Shown here: piece by piece, positions 46,807 through 55,795 of the stretch | How positions within the stretch are numbered: the first letter of the stretch is position 1 | Layout of the letters: each line of letters opens with the position of its first letter | Origin: Psychroserpens damuponensis | Lineage (GTDB): Bacteria > Bacteroidota > Bacteroidia > Flavobacteriales > Flavobacteriaceae | DNA length: 64,000 nt | Reading direction: 5' to 3' | Assembly (NCBI RefSeq): GCF_000826655.1 | Contig: NZ_JXJO01000011.1 | Location: 124,001 to 188,000, forward strand | Program-made: the position numbers and the translations under genes | The notes under the pieces: model-generated | The model's database searches: none | Seen by the model: the letters and a program-made list of their open reading frames with translations, nothing else | What the model was told of the DNA's origin: nothing

Positions 46807-47184
46807 ATGTCATTTTCTTATCCTAAAAAAGAGAAGCTTAAAAGCCAAAAATTAATAGAACACCTCTTTTCCGAAGGGAAATCGGTAAGTGCCTATCCAT
46901 TACGTATGGTCTATTTAAAATCTAATTTTGATGATGATACGCAATTTAAAACAGGTGTCTCTGTAAGCAAACGAAATTTTAAAAAAGCTGTTGATAGAAA
47001 TCGCATCAAACGCTTGTTAAGAGAAGGCTATCGACTAAACAAAAGTGCTTATTTTAACAACATTTCATCATCATATACGTTAATGATTTTGTACATTGGT
47101 AAGGATGGAACAGATTTTGATTCTATAGATAAAAAAATGAAACAACTTTTAGAGGCCTTTGCAAAAAAAGTATCTTTAAAATAA
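46807..47184 (+). CDS. rnpA: Ribonuclease P protein component
   Basis: A 125-residue basic protein that binds the RNase P RNA and helps remove 5' leaders from tRNA precursors. It shows the family's KKEKLKSQKLIEHLFSEG start, TGVSVSKRNFKKAVDRNRIKRLLREGYR (RNR motif) and a C-terminal beta-alpha part. It begins one base after the stop of the S24 regulator and is 14 bases before the S41 protease gene. The usual rpmH neighbour is absent here. Confidence 0.95.
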   Translation: MSFSYPKKEKLKSQKLIEHLFSEGKSVSAYPLRMVYLKSNFDDDTQFKTGVSVSKRNFKKAVDRNRIKRLLREGYRLNKSAYFNNISSSYTLMILYIGKDGTDFDSIDKKMKQLLEAFAKKVSLK

Positions 47185-47198
47185 ACGCTAATAATCAC

Positions 47199-48833
47199 AT
47201 GAAAAAACTACTACAAAAACGTGTTTTAATCCCACTTTTTGCACTGACTATATTTTTTAGTGGAACCGCTTTTAAAAGCGACTTTTTCGAAATTGCCAAG
47301 CAAATAGAAATCTTTACGACACTTTTTAAAGAACTCAACATGAACTATGTTGATGATACAAATCCAGGAGATTTAATGGATACTGCAATAAAAAGTATGC
47401 TTGCAGATCTAGATCCTTATACAAACTACTACAATGAACAAGATGTAGAATCTGCTAGAATAAATAATGCAGGAGATTATACAGGTATTGGCGCCAATGT
47501 TTTAACGCTAAAAGACCGTTTAGTTATTGTTGAACCTTACAAAGATTATGCAGCAGATAAAGCGGGTTTAAAAGCAGGTGATGAAATTATTAAAGTAGAT
47601 AATGTGACCGTTGCAGATTTTAAAGATGACGCAGGAAACTTATTACAAGGTGGTGCAGGAACACGTGTTGATGTTACTTATGTAAGGCAAGGTAAAACAC
47701 AAAATACAACCATACAAAGAGAAGCTGTAGACATTCATGCCGTACCTCATTACTCTATGATTAATGAAAATACGGGTTATATTGTACTTCGGAAATTTAA
47801 CGCCAAAACCTCAGCTGAGACTAAAAGCGCACTTCGGGATTTAAAGAATCAAGGTGCCGAAAAACTGATTTTAGACCTACGAGGAAATCCAGGTGGTTTA
47901 TTAAGAGAAGCCGTAAATGTTACCAATATTTTTGTACCAAAAAACCAGTTGGTCGTTACCACAAAATCAAAAGTAGAGAAGTATAATAAAACCTATTATA
48001 CAAAAAACGAACCTATGGATACAGAAATTCCGTTGGTGGTATTAATTGATGGTTCTAGCGCTTCTGCAAGTGAAATTGTATCTGGAGCTTTGCAGGATTT
48101 AGATCGTGCTGTCGTTATTGGAGCACGTAGTTTTGGAAAAGGACTTGTACAGCGTCCTAAAAAACTAACCTATGGCACACAAATGAAAATAACAATCTCT
48201 AGATATTACACACCTTCTGGTCGTTGCATCCAAGCACTTGATTATTGGAATCGTGATGAAAACGGAAAAGCCACACGTACAAAACAAGAAAATTATAACG
48301 CCTTTAAAACTAAAAAAGGAAGAACGGTTTATGATGGAGGAGGCGTACAACCAGATTTAGAATTAGAAGAAACCATATTGAGTCCCATGACCAAAGCTAT
48401 CATTAATGACAACTTAATTTTTAAATATGGAACAGAATACTATTACAACAATACTGTAACAGATCTAGAGAATTTTAAATTAACTGATGCCGATTTTAAA
48501 AACTTTAAAAACTTTTTAAAAGCAAATAATTTTAATTTTGAAACGAAAACCGAAAAGGCATTTGCCGAAGCCATTGCTGTGGCAAAAGAAGAACAATTAG
48601 ATGCCGAAATTGATACTAATTATTCAAACTTAATTTCGTCATTAAACACGTATAAAAATAAAGCTATTGATAATAATAAAGAGCAATTATTAGCCTTATT
48701 ATCTGATGAAATTGTAAAACGATATTTCTATAGAGAAGGTCTTTATACGTATTATATTGCTCATAACTTTGAAATTCAAAAAGGTGTAGAAATACTTAAA
48801 AATCCATCTAATTATTTAGGATATTTAGATTGA
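47199..48833 (+). CDS. C-terminal processing S41 peptidase with PDZ domain
   Basis: A 544-residue exported protease. An N-terminal signal-anchor (residues 7-25), a helical prodomain, and a PDZ domain (residues about 85-170, with KAGLKAGDEIIKVDNVTVADF) precede the S41 core. The core has LDLRGNPGGLLREAVNVTNIF, the nucleophile Ser in GSSASASEIVSGAL and the Lys in ARSFGKGLVQ. A C-terminal helical extension follows. Such CtpA-like proteases process or degrade periplasmic proteins from their C-termini. It is 14 bases after rnpA. Confidence 0.94.
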   Translation: MKKLLQKRVLIPLFALTIFFSGTAFKSDFFEIAKQIEIFTTLFKELNMNYVDDTNPGDLMDTAIKSMLADLDPYTNYYNEQDVESARINNAGDYTGIGANVLTLKDRLVIVEPYKDYAADKAGLKAGDEIIKVDNVTVADFKDDAGNLLQGGAGTRVDVTYVRQGKTQNTTIQREAVDIHAVPHYSMINENTGYIVLRKFNAKTSAETKSALRDLKNQGAEKLILDLRGNPGGLLREAVNVTNIFVPKNQLVVTTKSKVEKYNKTYYTKNEPMDTEIPLVVLIDGSSASASEIVSGALQDLDRAVVIGARSFGKGLVQRPKKLTYGTQMKITISRYYTPSGRCIQALDYWNRDENGKATRTKQENYNAFKTKKGRTVYDGGGVQPDLELEETILSPMTKAIINDNLIFKYGTEYYYNNTVTDLENFKLTDADFKNFKNFLKANNFNFETKTEKAFAEAIAVAKEEQLDAEIDTNYSNLISSLNTYKNKAIDNNKEQLLALLSDEIVKRYFYREGLYTYYIAHNFEIQKGVEILKNPSNYLGYLD

Positions 48834-48899
48834 TATCCATTTAAAAATTTGACCAAAACATAAAATCAATTATATTTAATTTATGTTTTAACTATTAAT

Positions 48900-49763
48900 A
48901 TGAAAAAAATACTACTTATAACGCTTCTTTTATCGCAACTTTTGATGGCTCAAAAGGAGATGACTCATGAAGTCTATTTTGAAACCGATAAATTTGAAGT
49001 ACCTCCAACTGAGCATAATAGGTTATTGATGTTTTTATCTCAAATTGAAGGTATGGATATTGCAAAAATTTCTATCTATGGCTTTACTGATGATAGAGGA
49101 AGTGATACCTACAACCTAAAACTATCTCAAGATCGTGCTAATTCTATAAAAACAATTTTTTCAAATAATGAGTTTGATGAATCTGTGATTACTAATGTTG
49201 ATGGTAAAGGTGAAATTTTACTTAGACTTATAAAAGAAAATGATTTAAGTAAAATACGAGGTTTAAATAGAAAAGTTGAGATTATTGTATCGTCTGTATT
49301 TCCGCCTAAAACAAAAGAAGCTACAGAAATAACAAATGCTAAAAAGAGAGAAGCTACAGAGCTTTTAAAAGGCGAACTTAAAGCAGGAGATAAATTTGAA
49401 CTCAATAATATATTATTTAAAACGGGATACAGTAAATTATTACCAGAATCTAAAGAAACCTTAAAAGAGCTTGCAGATATACTTGTAGAACGTAAAGATT
49501 TATATTTTACAATACAAGGGCATGTGTGCTGTACAAAAAATAGTAGAGATGCTATAGATCGTAAAACTAAAAAGCGAAATCTATCTGTGGCGAGAGCAAA
49601 ATTTATTTATGATTACCTAGCAAAACAAGGTGTGAATAAACGACGTATGAAATATGTTGGTATGCGCAGAAAGTTTCCGTTAGGTGGTGAACCTAAATTA
49701 GATCGTCGTGTAGAGATTTTAATTACTTATGTTGGTCAAACCGTTAGTAGAAGTAATAATTAG
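48900..49763 (+). CDS. Exported protein with two OmpA-like domains
   Basis: A 287-residue exported protein (signal ending LLMAQ). Two OmpA/MotB-type domains are visible: the first at about residues 25-130, with ISIYGFTDDRGSDTYNLKLSQDRANSIK, and the second at about 165-280, with TIQGHVCC and KRNLSVARAKFIYDYLAKQGVNKRRMKYVGMRR. OmpA domains bind peptidoglycan. There is no barrel, so it is a soluble or lipid-free wall-binding protein. The 3' end overlaps the convergent GNAT gene by 4 bases. Confidence 0.85.
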   Translation: MKKILLITLLLSQLLMAQKEMTHEVYFETDKFEVPPTEHNRLLMFLSQIEGMDIAKISIYGFTDDRGSDTYNLKLSQDRANSIKTIFSNNEFDESVITNVDGKGEILLRLIKENDLSKIRGLNRKVEIIVSSVFPPKTKEATEITNAKKREATELLKGELKAGDKFELNNILFKTGYSKLLPESKETLKELADILVERKDLYFTIQGHVCCTKNSRDAIDRKTKKRNLSVARAKFIYDYLAKQGVNKRRMKYVGMRRKFPLGGEPKLDRRVEILITYVGQTVSRSNN

Positions 49764-50206
49764 GTTTTAACCATCGTAATATGAGGAATTCCATCTTCAA
49801 GGTACTCCTCTCCTACTTCATAAAACTCTAGATTATTATAAAAACGTTTTAAATACGTTTGAGCAGAAATTTTAATTTCAGTTTCATTATAATGTTCCTT
49901 TATGGCTTTAATAGAAGCTTTCATAATATCATAACCATATTTATGTTCGCGTTCTTGATCACGCACCACTACTCTACCAATACTAGCTTTCTCAAAATAA
50001 TCACCTGGTTTAAATAGTCTTGTATAAGCAACAACATTATGGTTTTTAAAACCAATAACATGTAATGCTTTTTGGTCTTTACCATCAATATCTTGATACA
50101 CACAATCCTGCTCTACTACAAACACTTCGCTTCTTAATTGTAGCAGGTCATATAGGTCTTGAGTTGTAAGGTCTTTAAAAGCTTTTATTTTTATATCTAT
50201 CATCAT
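49760..50206 (-). CDS. GNAT acetyltransferase, ElaA-like
   Basis: A 148-residue GNAT-fold enzyme with ElaA features: DLYDLLQLRSEVFVVEQDCVYQDIDGKDQKALH near the start, and GRVVVRDQEREHKYGYDIMKASI as the acetyl-CoA-binding motif A. It transfers an acetyl group to an unknown acceptor. It overlaps the 3' end of the OmpA-domain gene by 4 bases in convergent orientation. Confidence 0.9.
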   Translation of the reverse strand: MMIDIKIKAFKDLTTQDLYDLLQLRSEVFVVEQDCVYQDIDGKDQKALHVIGFKNHNVVAYTRLFKPGDYFEKASIGRVVVRDQEREHKYGYDIMKASIKAIKEHYNETEIKISAQTYLKRFYNNLEFYEVGEEYLEDGIPHITMVKT

Positions 50207-50297
50207 CTAGAGTATCATTGTAAAGTGTATATAACGTAGTAATCTCATATTTTTATCTAGTTTTCATCTCAAGTTGGCATTGAAATTTTGAATGCAA

Positions 50298-51215
50298 TCA
50301 ATCTTGTACAATCACATTCTTATCACCATCTTTACCATATTCTGGTTGGATATTAACATGATTAATTCCGAAGTTATGAAACACCAAATCTTCTACCTCT
50401 TGCAATATAACATCAAATTGGGATAGTGTAATATCATCTTTAAAATCTATATGCGCTTCTAAATGAATTTCTTCTTCATTTAGTTGCCAAATATGTACAT
50501 GATGTACATTTTTTATAGCTTTTATGTTTTGTATGGCTTCAACAATATCATTTACCTGTATGGTATTTGGAGTAAATAACATTAACACTTTAAATGAATC
50601 TCTTAATAAGTGATAACCCATTACTATCAAATATAATGCTATAGCAAAAGTTAACACACTATCTACCCAAAATAATTGGTAATACTTCATTAATAAGCCA
50701 CCTATTAAAACAGCAACACTTGCCATCATATCTGTTAAAAGATGGAGATAAGCGCTTTTCATATTCATATTAGATGCACTATCCTTTTTAAGAAGAAGCA
50801 CACTAAAACCGTTACCAAGTATAGCAATAAATGATAACCAAATAACTAAACTAGATTCAATATCCTGCGGATTTTGAAAACGTTTTACAGCTTCAATTAT
50901 TAATAAAATTGCTACAATTATTAGAGTTGATGCGTTTATAAAAGCAGCTAAAATTTCGGCACGCTTATAACCAAATGTTTTTTGAAGAGACGCTTTTCGT
51001 TTTGATAATCTATTAGCAATATAGCTTATAATTAATGAAATTACATCACTAAAGTTATGAAGTGCATCACTTAATAATGATAAACTTCCAGAGAGTAATC
51101 CACCAATAACTTGTGCCACAGTAATACCAATGTTTAATAGAATAGAAATGATGAGATTTCTACCTTTTAAATCGCTATGATTATGAGAGTGGTTATGATT
51201 GTGAGAATGACTCAT
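50298..51215 (-). CDS. Cation diffusion facilitator metal exporter
   Basis: A 305-residue inner-membrane exporter with six spans. The N-terminus is His-rich (HSHNHNHSHNHS), as in many zinc exporters. The first metal-binding pair is in SLLSDALHNFSD, the second in HLLTDMMASVAVLIGG, and the C-terminal cytoplasmic domain has VHHVHIWQLNEEEIHLEAHI. It exchanges Zn2+ or a related ion for protons. It and rpiB have the same orientation. Confidence 0.94.
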   Translation of the reverse strand: MSHSHNHNHSHNHSDLKGRNLIISILLNIGITVAQVIGGLLSGSLSLLSDALHNFSDVISLIISYIANRLSKRKASLQKTFGYKRAEILAAFINASTLIIVAILLIIEAVKRFQNPQDIESSLVIWLSFIAILGNGFSVLLLKKDSASNMNMKSAYLHLLTDMMASVAVLIGGLLMKYYQLFWVDSVLTFAIALYLIVMGYHLLRDSFKVLMLFTPNTIQVNDIVEAIQNIKAIKNVHHVHIWQLNEEEIHLEAHIDFKDDITLSQFDVILQEVEDLVFHNFGINHVNIQPEYGKDGDKNVIVQD

Positions 51216-51315
51216 TCTGGTATCGTAATTATGTCATGTTATATAGAATTAAAGAAGTAACTTAAAAATTATTCACTAATACAAAAGAAGCTTCATTTCA
51301 TGTTGCAAGACCTTA

Positions 51316-51750
51316 TTAACAACTTAACGGAATTTTATCCACACGATTTTGATGACGTCCACCTTCAAATTGAGTGTCTAAAAAAGTATCCACAATAGCA
51401 ATGGCTTGTTGTAATGCAGTATATCGTGCAGGAATACAACAAATATTGGCATTATTATGCTGTCTTGTAAGTTCAGTAATTTCTTTAATCCAACAAATTC
51501 CGGCTCTAACGTTTTGGTGTTTATTAGCCGTCATAGCAACTCCATTTGCGCTTCCGCAGATTAAAATACCAAAATCCACCTTGTTATTAGCAACATCTGT
51601 AGCCACAGGATGAACAAAATCTGGATAATCTACACTGTCATTTGTGTTTGTACCATAGTTATTAACAGTATATCCTTTAGCTTCTAAATGCGCTAAAATA
51701 GCGTGTTTATACTCAGTTCCTGCGTGGTCGTTACCTATTGAAATCGTCAT
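51316..51750 (-). CDS. rpiB: Ribose-5-phosphate isomerase B
   Basis: A 144-residue enzyme that interconverts ribose-5-phosphate and ribulose-5-phosphate in the pentose phosphate pathway. The start MTISIGNDHAGTEYK is the usual N-terminus. Cys65 in GILICGSANG is the expected catalytic base, and NVRAGICW and HNNANICCIPAR follow. I chose the ATG at 51750; an in-frame ATG at 51795 would add 15 residues not normally present. It is the first gene left of a 1-kb non-coding region. Confidence 0.95.
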   Translation of the reverse strand: MTISIGNDHAGTEYKHAILAHLEAKGYTVNNYGTNTNDSVDYPDFVHPVATDVANNKVDFGILICGSANGVAMTANKHQNVRAGICWIKEITELTRQHNNANICCIPARYTALQQAIAIVDTFLDTQFEGGRHQNRVDKIPLSC

Positions 51751-52785
51751 TAATTTAAGATTTAAGTTAGTCTCTATAATAACAGAAACCAACAATTGTT
51801 TAAAACCTTAAAGTTAATAATTGCTAATAACAAAACCACGACAATAGTTATATACTTATTCATAAAATATAAGTTTGTTAAGGTGTTCTTTTCTTCGGAA
51901 ATGTAACATGTTAACATCTATAGCTATTTATATTCATTACTTGTTAATATCTTATCTTAAGTACTGAAAACTTTTATTAGGATTATCCAGTAATTTTTAC
52001 AATCACAACTATAATGTTGATAACCTAAAAAGTTAATGCTTTTTTTTGGCGAAGTTATGAGCATCCCTTTTGTAGGATACTAACATCAATTTTATAAATA
52101 CTTATTAAAAGTAAGTTGTCAACATAGGTTATTAACAGCTGTTAATAGCATTCTAAATTTGATTAAAAATGAGGCTGTTATATGTAAAGTTAATGTTAAC
52201 TATATATTAAGTAATTCTCATAAGTCACTTATCAAAACAAAATTTAAAAAAGTTATAGCCATTATTAACACACTATAATAACCACCATTGTTTTTTTTAA
52301 ATTTTAAAAGAAAAGTGATATTATATATATATATGTTGATAACTACAATTTTTAAGTTGAGATTACAACCAATAAAGGTAATAGCTCTAAAAAGTTGATT
52401 GTAAATTAAATTAAAGAGTCATCATATTATCAAACGAGTTATTAATTTAATCGCTCTTTTTTATTAAGCTAACTATTCAATTTTTTTTAGATGAATTCAG
52501 TAATAACATTTAAGCATAACCATAGCTACTGTTTAATCTTATGACAAAAAATAAGTTAAAAAGAAACCAATTTTATACCATATTTAACTATTTAGTTGGT
52601 ATAATTTAACGGTTTAGAAATACTATTAAATAATTAAAGCGTAGATTTGCATAAACTTAATAACTTCTCTCCTCCTATTATTAAGTTGATTATTAATTGT
52701 CATTGCGAGCACAGCGTGGCAATCTCTTTAATAAATGAGATTCTTCGCTTCACTTTTAATGACACACAATTAGATTACAAATTAC
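51751..52785. other. Gene-free AT-rich region with DnaA-box-like sites: candidate replication origin
   Basis: This stretch of about 1035 bases between divergent rpiB and rnr has no credible ORF. DnaA-box-like 9-mers are TTATTAACA on the plus strand (52129-52137, 52262-52270) and TTATCAACA on the minus strand (52015-52023, 52334-52342). Near matches are at 52116-52124 and 52229-52237. An 18-base perfect palindrome (52130-52147) includes one box. A TA-rich tract (52320-52335) directly precedes another box and resembles an unwinding element. One CTTCGGAAA (51893-51901) and a repeat copy (52699-52763) also lie here. Gene directions on both sides point outward next to it. Only DnaA-box statistics and skew could confirm it. 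Confidence 0.4.
52699..52763. repeat. Imperfect palindromic intergenic repeat (GTCATT...AATGAC type), copy B
   Basis: Ends GTCATT (52699-52704) and AATGAC (52758-52763), with nested arms AATCTC (52721-52726) and GAGATT (52737-52742). This is the same design as the element at 26917-26994, with a conserved GAGC/GCG core. It lies just before rnr. Confidence 0.55.
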
Positions 52786-55020
52786 ATGAGTAGAAAGAAA
52801 CACAGGAAACCTTCAAATAATAAGATTTCCAACCTAACAAATACAATTCTAAGTATTTTAAAAAAAGATAGAAATTCAACTTTTAACTATAAACAAATTG
52901 CTTCTAAAATTGGCGTTAATGATGCTAGTAGTAGAAACCAAATTATAAAAAAACTACAACAACTCAAAGCAAAACAAGAGATTGAAGAAGTAGATCGTGG
53001 TAAATTTAAAGCCATTGTTAATACCGAATATCATATTGGTCGAGTCGATATGGCATCTAGAGGATCTGGCTATATTATTAGTGACGATTTTGAAGACGAT
53101 GTGTACATTGCTTCTAACAATATGAACAAAGCCCTTCATGGAGATGAAGTAGAATTTTATGCCTACAAGCGTAGAAAACGTGGTAAAATAGAAGGTGAAG
53201 TCACCAGTATTATTAAACGCGCAAAAAGTGAATATGTAGGTGTTATTCAAATACATAAAAACTATGCATTTGTTGTTGTTGATGGTAATAAAATGCATAC
53301 CGATATTTTTGTACCAATTAACAAAATTAACAAAGCCGAAGAAGGTGATAAAGTATTAGTATCTCTAGAAGATTGGCCAGAAAAAGCCGATTCTCCTTCA
53401 GGAAAAGTCTTGAAAGTTCTAGGAAAACCAGGAGAACATAATACCGAAATTCACGCTATTCTTGCAGAATATGGTTTACCATTAGAATTTCCGCATGACG
53501 TAGAAGAATTTGCTAATCAAATAGATTTAGAAATAAAACCTGAAGAAATTGCTAAGCGTCGTGATATGCGTAAAGATTTAACCTTTACCATAGATCCTAA
53601 AGATGCTAAAGACTTTGATGATGCGTTATCATTTAAAGTCTTAGATGATGGCTTGTTTGAAATAGGAATTCATATTGCAGATGTTTCACATTATTTACAA
53701 GAAGGAACCGTTTTAGATGACGAAGCTTATGAGCGCGCAACATCGGTTTATTTAGTAGATAGAGTAGTACCAATGCTTCCAGAAGTTTTATCAAATGGAG
53801 CTTGTTCATTACGACCACATGAAGAGAAATACACTTTTTCTGCTGTGTTTAAAATGAATGCTAAAGCCGAAATTAAAGACCAATGGTTTGGTAGAACAGT
53901 CACCTATTCTGACGCGCGTTTTGCTTATGAAGAAGCACAAGTTATTATCGAAAATAATATAGCTCTTAAAGGTACAGACGTACTTAATAATCCTAATAAA
54001 ATTGATCTTACAATCCCAAAAGAGGTTTCGCTTACAGGAAAGGAATACAAAACCTCTCAAGCAGTAGCTCAAGCCACTTTAAAGTTAGATGAATTGGCAA
54101 AAATTATGCGTCGTAAACGTATGAGCTCTGGAGCAATTTCTTTTGATAAGGTTGAAGTAAAATTTAATCTAGATGAAGAGGCAAATCCAGTAGGTATTCA
54201 CTTTAAAACCAGTAAAGATGCCAATAAACTTATTGAAGAGTTTATGCTTTTAGCAAATAGAAAAGTAGGTGAATTTATAGGTAAGCAAAAGAAAACATTT
54301 ATTTATCGTATACATGATGAACCAGATGATAGTAAACTTGCTGCTTTACAAAATGTTGTAGGTCGATTTGGATATAAATTAAATTTTAAAGACCGTAAAA
54401 GTGTATCGTCTTCATTAAATAATTTATTGAAAGATGTCAACGGTAAAAAAGAACAAAACTTAGTAGATACCTTAACCATTCGTACCATGAGTAAGGCCGA
54501 ATATTCTACGCATAATATTGGTCATTACGGTTTAGCGTTTGACTATTACAGCCACTTTACCTCACCAATTCGTCGTTATCCAGATGTCATGGCACATCGT
54601 CTATTACAGCATTATTTGGATGGCGGACAATCTGTAAGTCAAGAGGCTTATGAAGATAAGTGTAACCACTCTAGTAACATGGAATATCTCGCTACAAAAG
54701 CCGAAAGAGATTCGATCAAATACATGCAAATTCGTTTTATGGAAGATCATAAAAATGAAAACTTTGTTGGTGTTATTTCTGGTGTGACCGATTGGGGAAT
54801 TTACATAGAAATCATTGAGAATAAATGTGAAGGTATGGTAAGCGTTCGCGATATGAAAGACGATCATTATCAATTTGATGAAGACCATTATGCACTTATA
54901 GGTAAAAATTCAAAAACCATGTATCAACTTGGTGATGAAGTTGTTGTAAAAGTTAAAAATACAGATTTAGTTAAAAAACATCTAGATTTTACCTTAATTG
55001 GTAAACACGAAGAGCACTAA
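52786..55020 (+). CDS. rnr: Ribonuclease R
   Basis: A 744-residue processive 3'-5' exoribonuclease for structured RNA. A helix-turn-helix and cold-shock domains (residues about 15-230) come first. The RNB catalytic domain follows, with the acidic site DPKDAKDFDDALSF near 270 and YSHFTSPIRRYPDVMAHRLL near 590. The protein ends with an S1 domain (about 655-735, with FVGVISGVTDWGIYIEI). Length and order match RNase R. It is the first gene right of the candidate origin region. Confidence 0.97.
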   Translation: MSRKKHRKPSNNKISNLTNTILSILKKDRNSTFNYKQIASKIGVNDASSRNQIIKKLQQLKAKQEIEEVDRGKFKAIVNTEYHIGRVDMASRGSGYIISDDFEDDVYIASNNMNKALHGDEVEFYAYKRRKRGKIEGEVTSIIKRAKSEYVGVIQIHKNYAFVVVDGNKMHTDIFVPINKINKAEEGDKVLVSLEDWPEKADSPSGKVLKVLGKPGEHNTEIHAILAEYGLPLEFPHDVEEFANQIDLEIKPEEIAKRRDMRKDLTFTIDPKDAKDFDDALSFKVLDDGLFEIGIHIADVSHYLQEGTVLDDEAYERATSVYLVDRVVPMLPEVLSNGACSLRPHEEKYTFSAVFKMNAKAEIKDQWFGRTVTYSDARFAYEEAQVIIENNIALKGTDVLNNPNKIDLTIPKEVSLTGKEYKTSQAVAQATLKLDELAKIMRRKRMSSGAISFDKVEVKFNLDEEANPVGIHFKTSKDANKLIEEFMLLANRKVGEFIGKQKKTFIYRIHDEPDDSKLAALQNVVGRFGYKLNFKDRKSVSSSLNNLLKDVNGKKEQNLVDTLTIRTMSKAEYSTHNIGHYGLAFDYYSHFTSPIRRYPDVMAHRLLQHYLDGGQSVSQEAYEDKCNHSSNMEYLATKAERDSIKYMQIRFMEDHKNENFVGVISGVTDWGIYIEIIENKCEGMVSVRDMKDDHYQFDEDHYALIGKNSKTMYQLGDEVVVKVKNTDLVKKHLDFTLIGKHEEH

Positions 55021-55029
55021 ATTTTCTGA

Positions 55030-55134
55030 CTTCGGAAATATAAAACATCACAATAATTGTGCTATTACATTAGATATATATAACAGAATATTTAATTTAG
55101 TAGCACTTCTTTTTTGGTTGTAACATTTCCGAAG
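55030..55134. repeat. Second inverted pair of the 9-mer CTTCGGAAA around a spacer
   Basis: CTTCGGAAA (55030-55038) and TTTCCGAAG (55126-55134) bracket 87 non-coding bases between rnr and the YbjQ-like gene. The spacer has no similarity that I can see to that of the 33990-34111 pair, so only the ends are shared. Confidence 0.6.
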
Positions 55135-55163
55135 AAAATAATACCAATTAAAAAATATAACAT

Positions 55164-55460
55164 ATGGTTTTAACAACAACAAATTCTATTGAAGGCTTTA
55201 AAATTTTAGATTATAAAGGCATTGTAACAGGAGTTGCCATCAACGAAGAGAAATTAGCCATGGGTTTTAGTATGTCAAAGTACCATAAAGCCATCCAAAA
55301 TAGTATTGATATCACAAAAGAAACTGCTTTTAAAAGCTTAACTGATAATGCCGTGAAATTAGGAGCTAATGCTATTGTTGGTATTAAAGTAGAAATTGAA
55401 TTGTTAGCAAGTAATTACGCAATAGTTTCGGTTACAGGAACTGCTGTATCTGTAGCTTAA
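55164..55460 (+). CDS. YbjQ-like (UPF0145, DUF74) protein
   Basis: A 98-residue protein of the YbjQ family, with TTTNSIEGFKILDYKGIVTG at the start and NAVKLGANAIVGIKVEIE in the middle, the usual hallmarks. The family forms pentameric rings and is listed as putative heavy-metal-binding, with no proven role. The start at 55164 is the normal one. Confidence 0.88.
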   Translation: MVLTTTNSIEGFKILDYKGIVTGVAINEEKLAMGFSMSKYHKAIQNSIDITKETAFKSLTDNAVKLGANAIVGIKVEIELLASNYAIVSVTGTAVSVA

Positions 55461-55464
55461 AATT

Positions 55465-55674
55465 ATGAAAACACAAACAAAAGTGTATCTCATAAGGTTT
55501 TTTATTGCCGTAGTTATTTATGTATTAACACTTGTTATATTGAGACTAATTTTCAAGGTTACTAACCTTAGTATTACTATTATTATTATTATTATTATTA
55601 TTGGTGTTATTTTAACTGTATTATTATTATTATCTCCCAAACAGCATATTATACAAAAACAATTTGGGAAATAA
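55465..55674 (+). CDS. Small two-span membrane protein containing a poly-Ile repeat tract
   Basis: A 69-residue hydrophobic protein that starts 4 bases after the YbjQ-like gene. Two spans are visible (about 9-30 and 36-55). The second contains eight consecutive Ile codons produced by a TAT/ATT trinucleotide repeat (55578-55602). Length changes of the repeat would stay in frame and alter only the span. No family is recognised. Confidence 0.55.
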   Translation: MKTQTKVYLIRFFIAVVIYVLTLVILRLIFKVTNLSITIIIIIIIIGVILTVLLLLSPKQHIIQKQFGK

Positions 55675-55795
55675 TTACTATTAAAATGGAGATTTTTTAA
55701 AAAAGGATACCTATTTAAATCAAAACTGTAACATTTCATCTTCTGTCTCATCTTTATTACAAATACAAACGTAAATACATTAAAATACATTTAAG

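Noticed and set aside
52320-52335. The TA-repeat tract as a promoter or phase-variable switch
   Set aside because: No gene follows in a usable distance, and the tract fits better as an unwinding element beside a DnaA-box-like site.
53633-54072. Long minus-strand frames inside rnr and similar antisense frames elsewhere
   Set aside because: They lie wholly inside well-supported genes, show no family features and arise from codon composition of the opposite strand.
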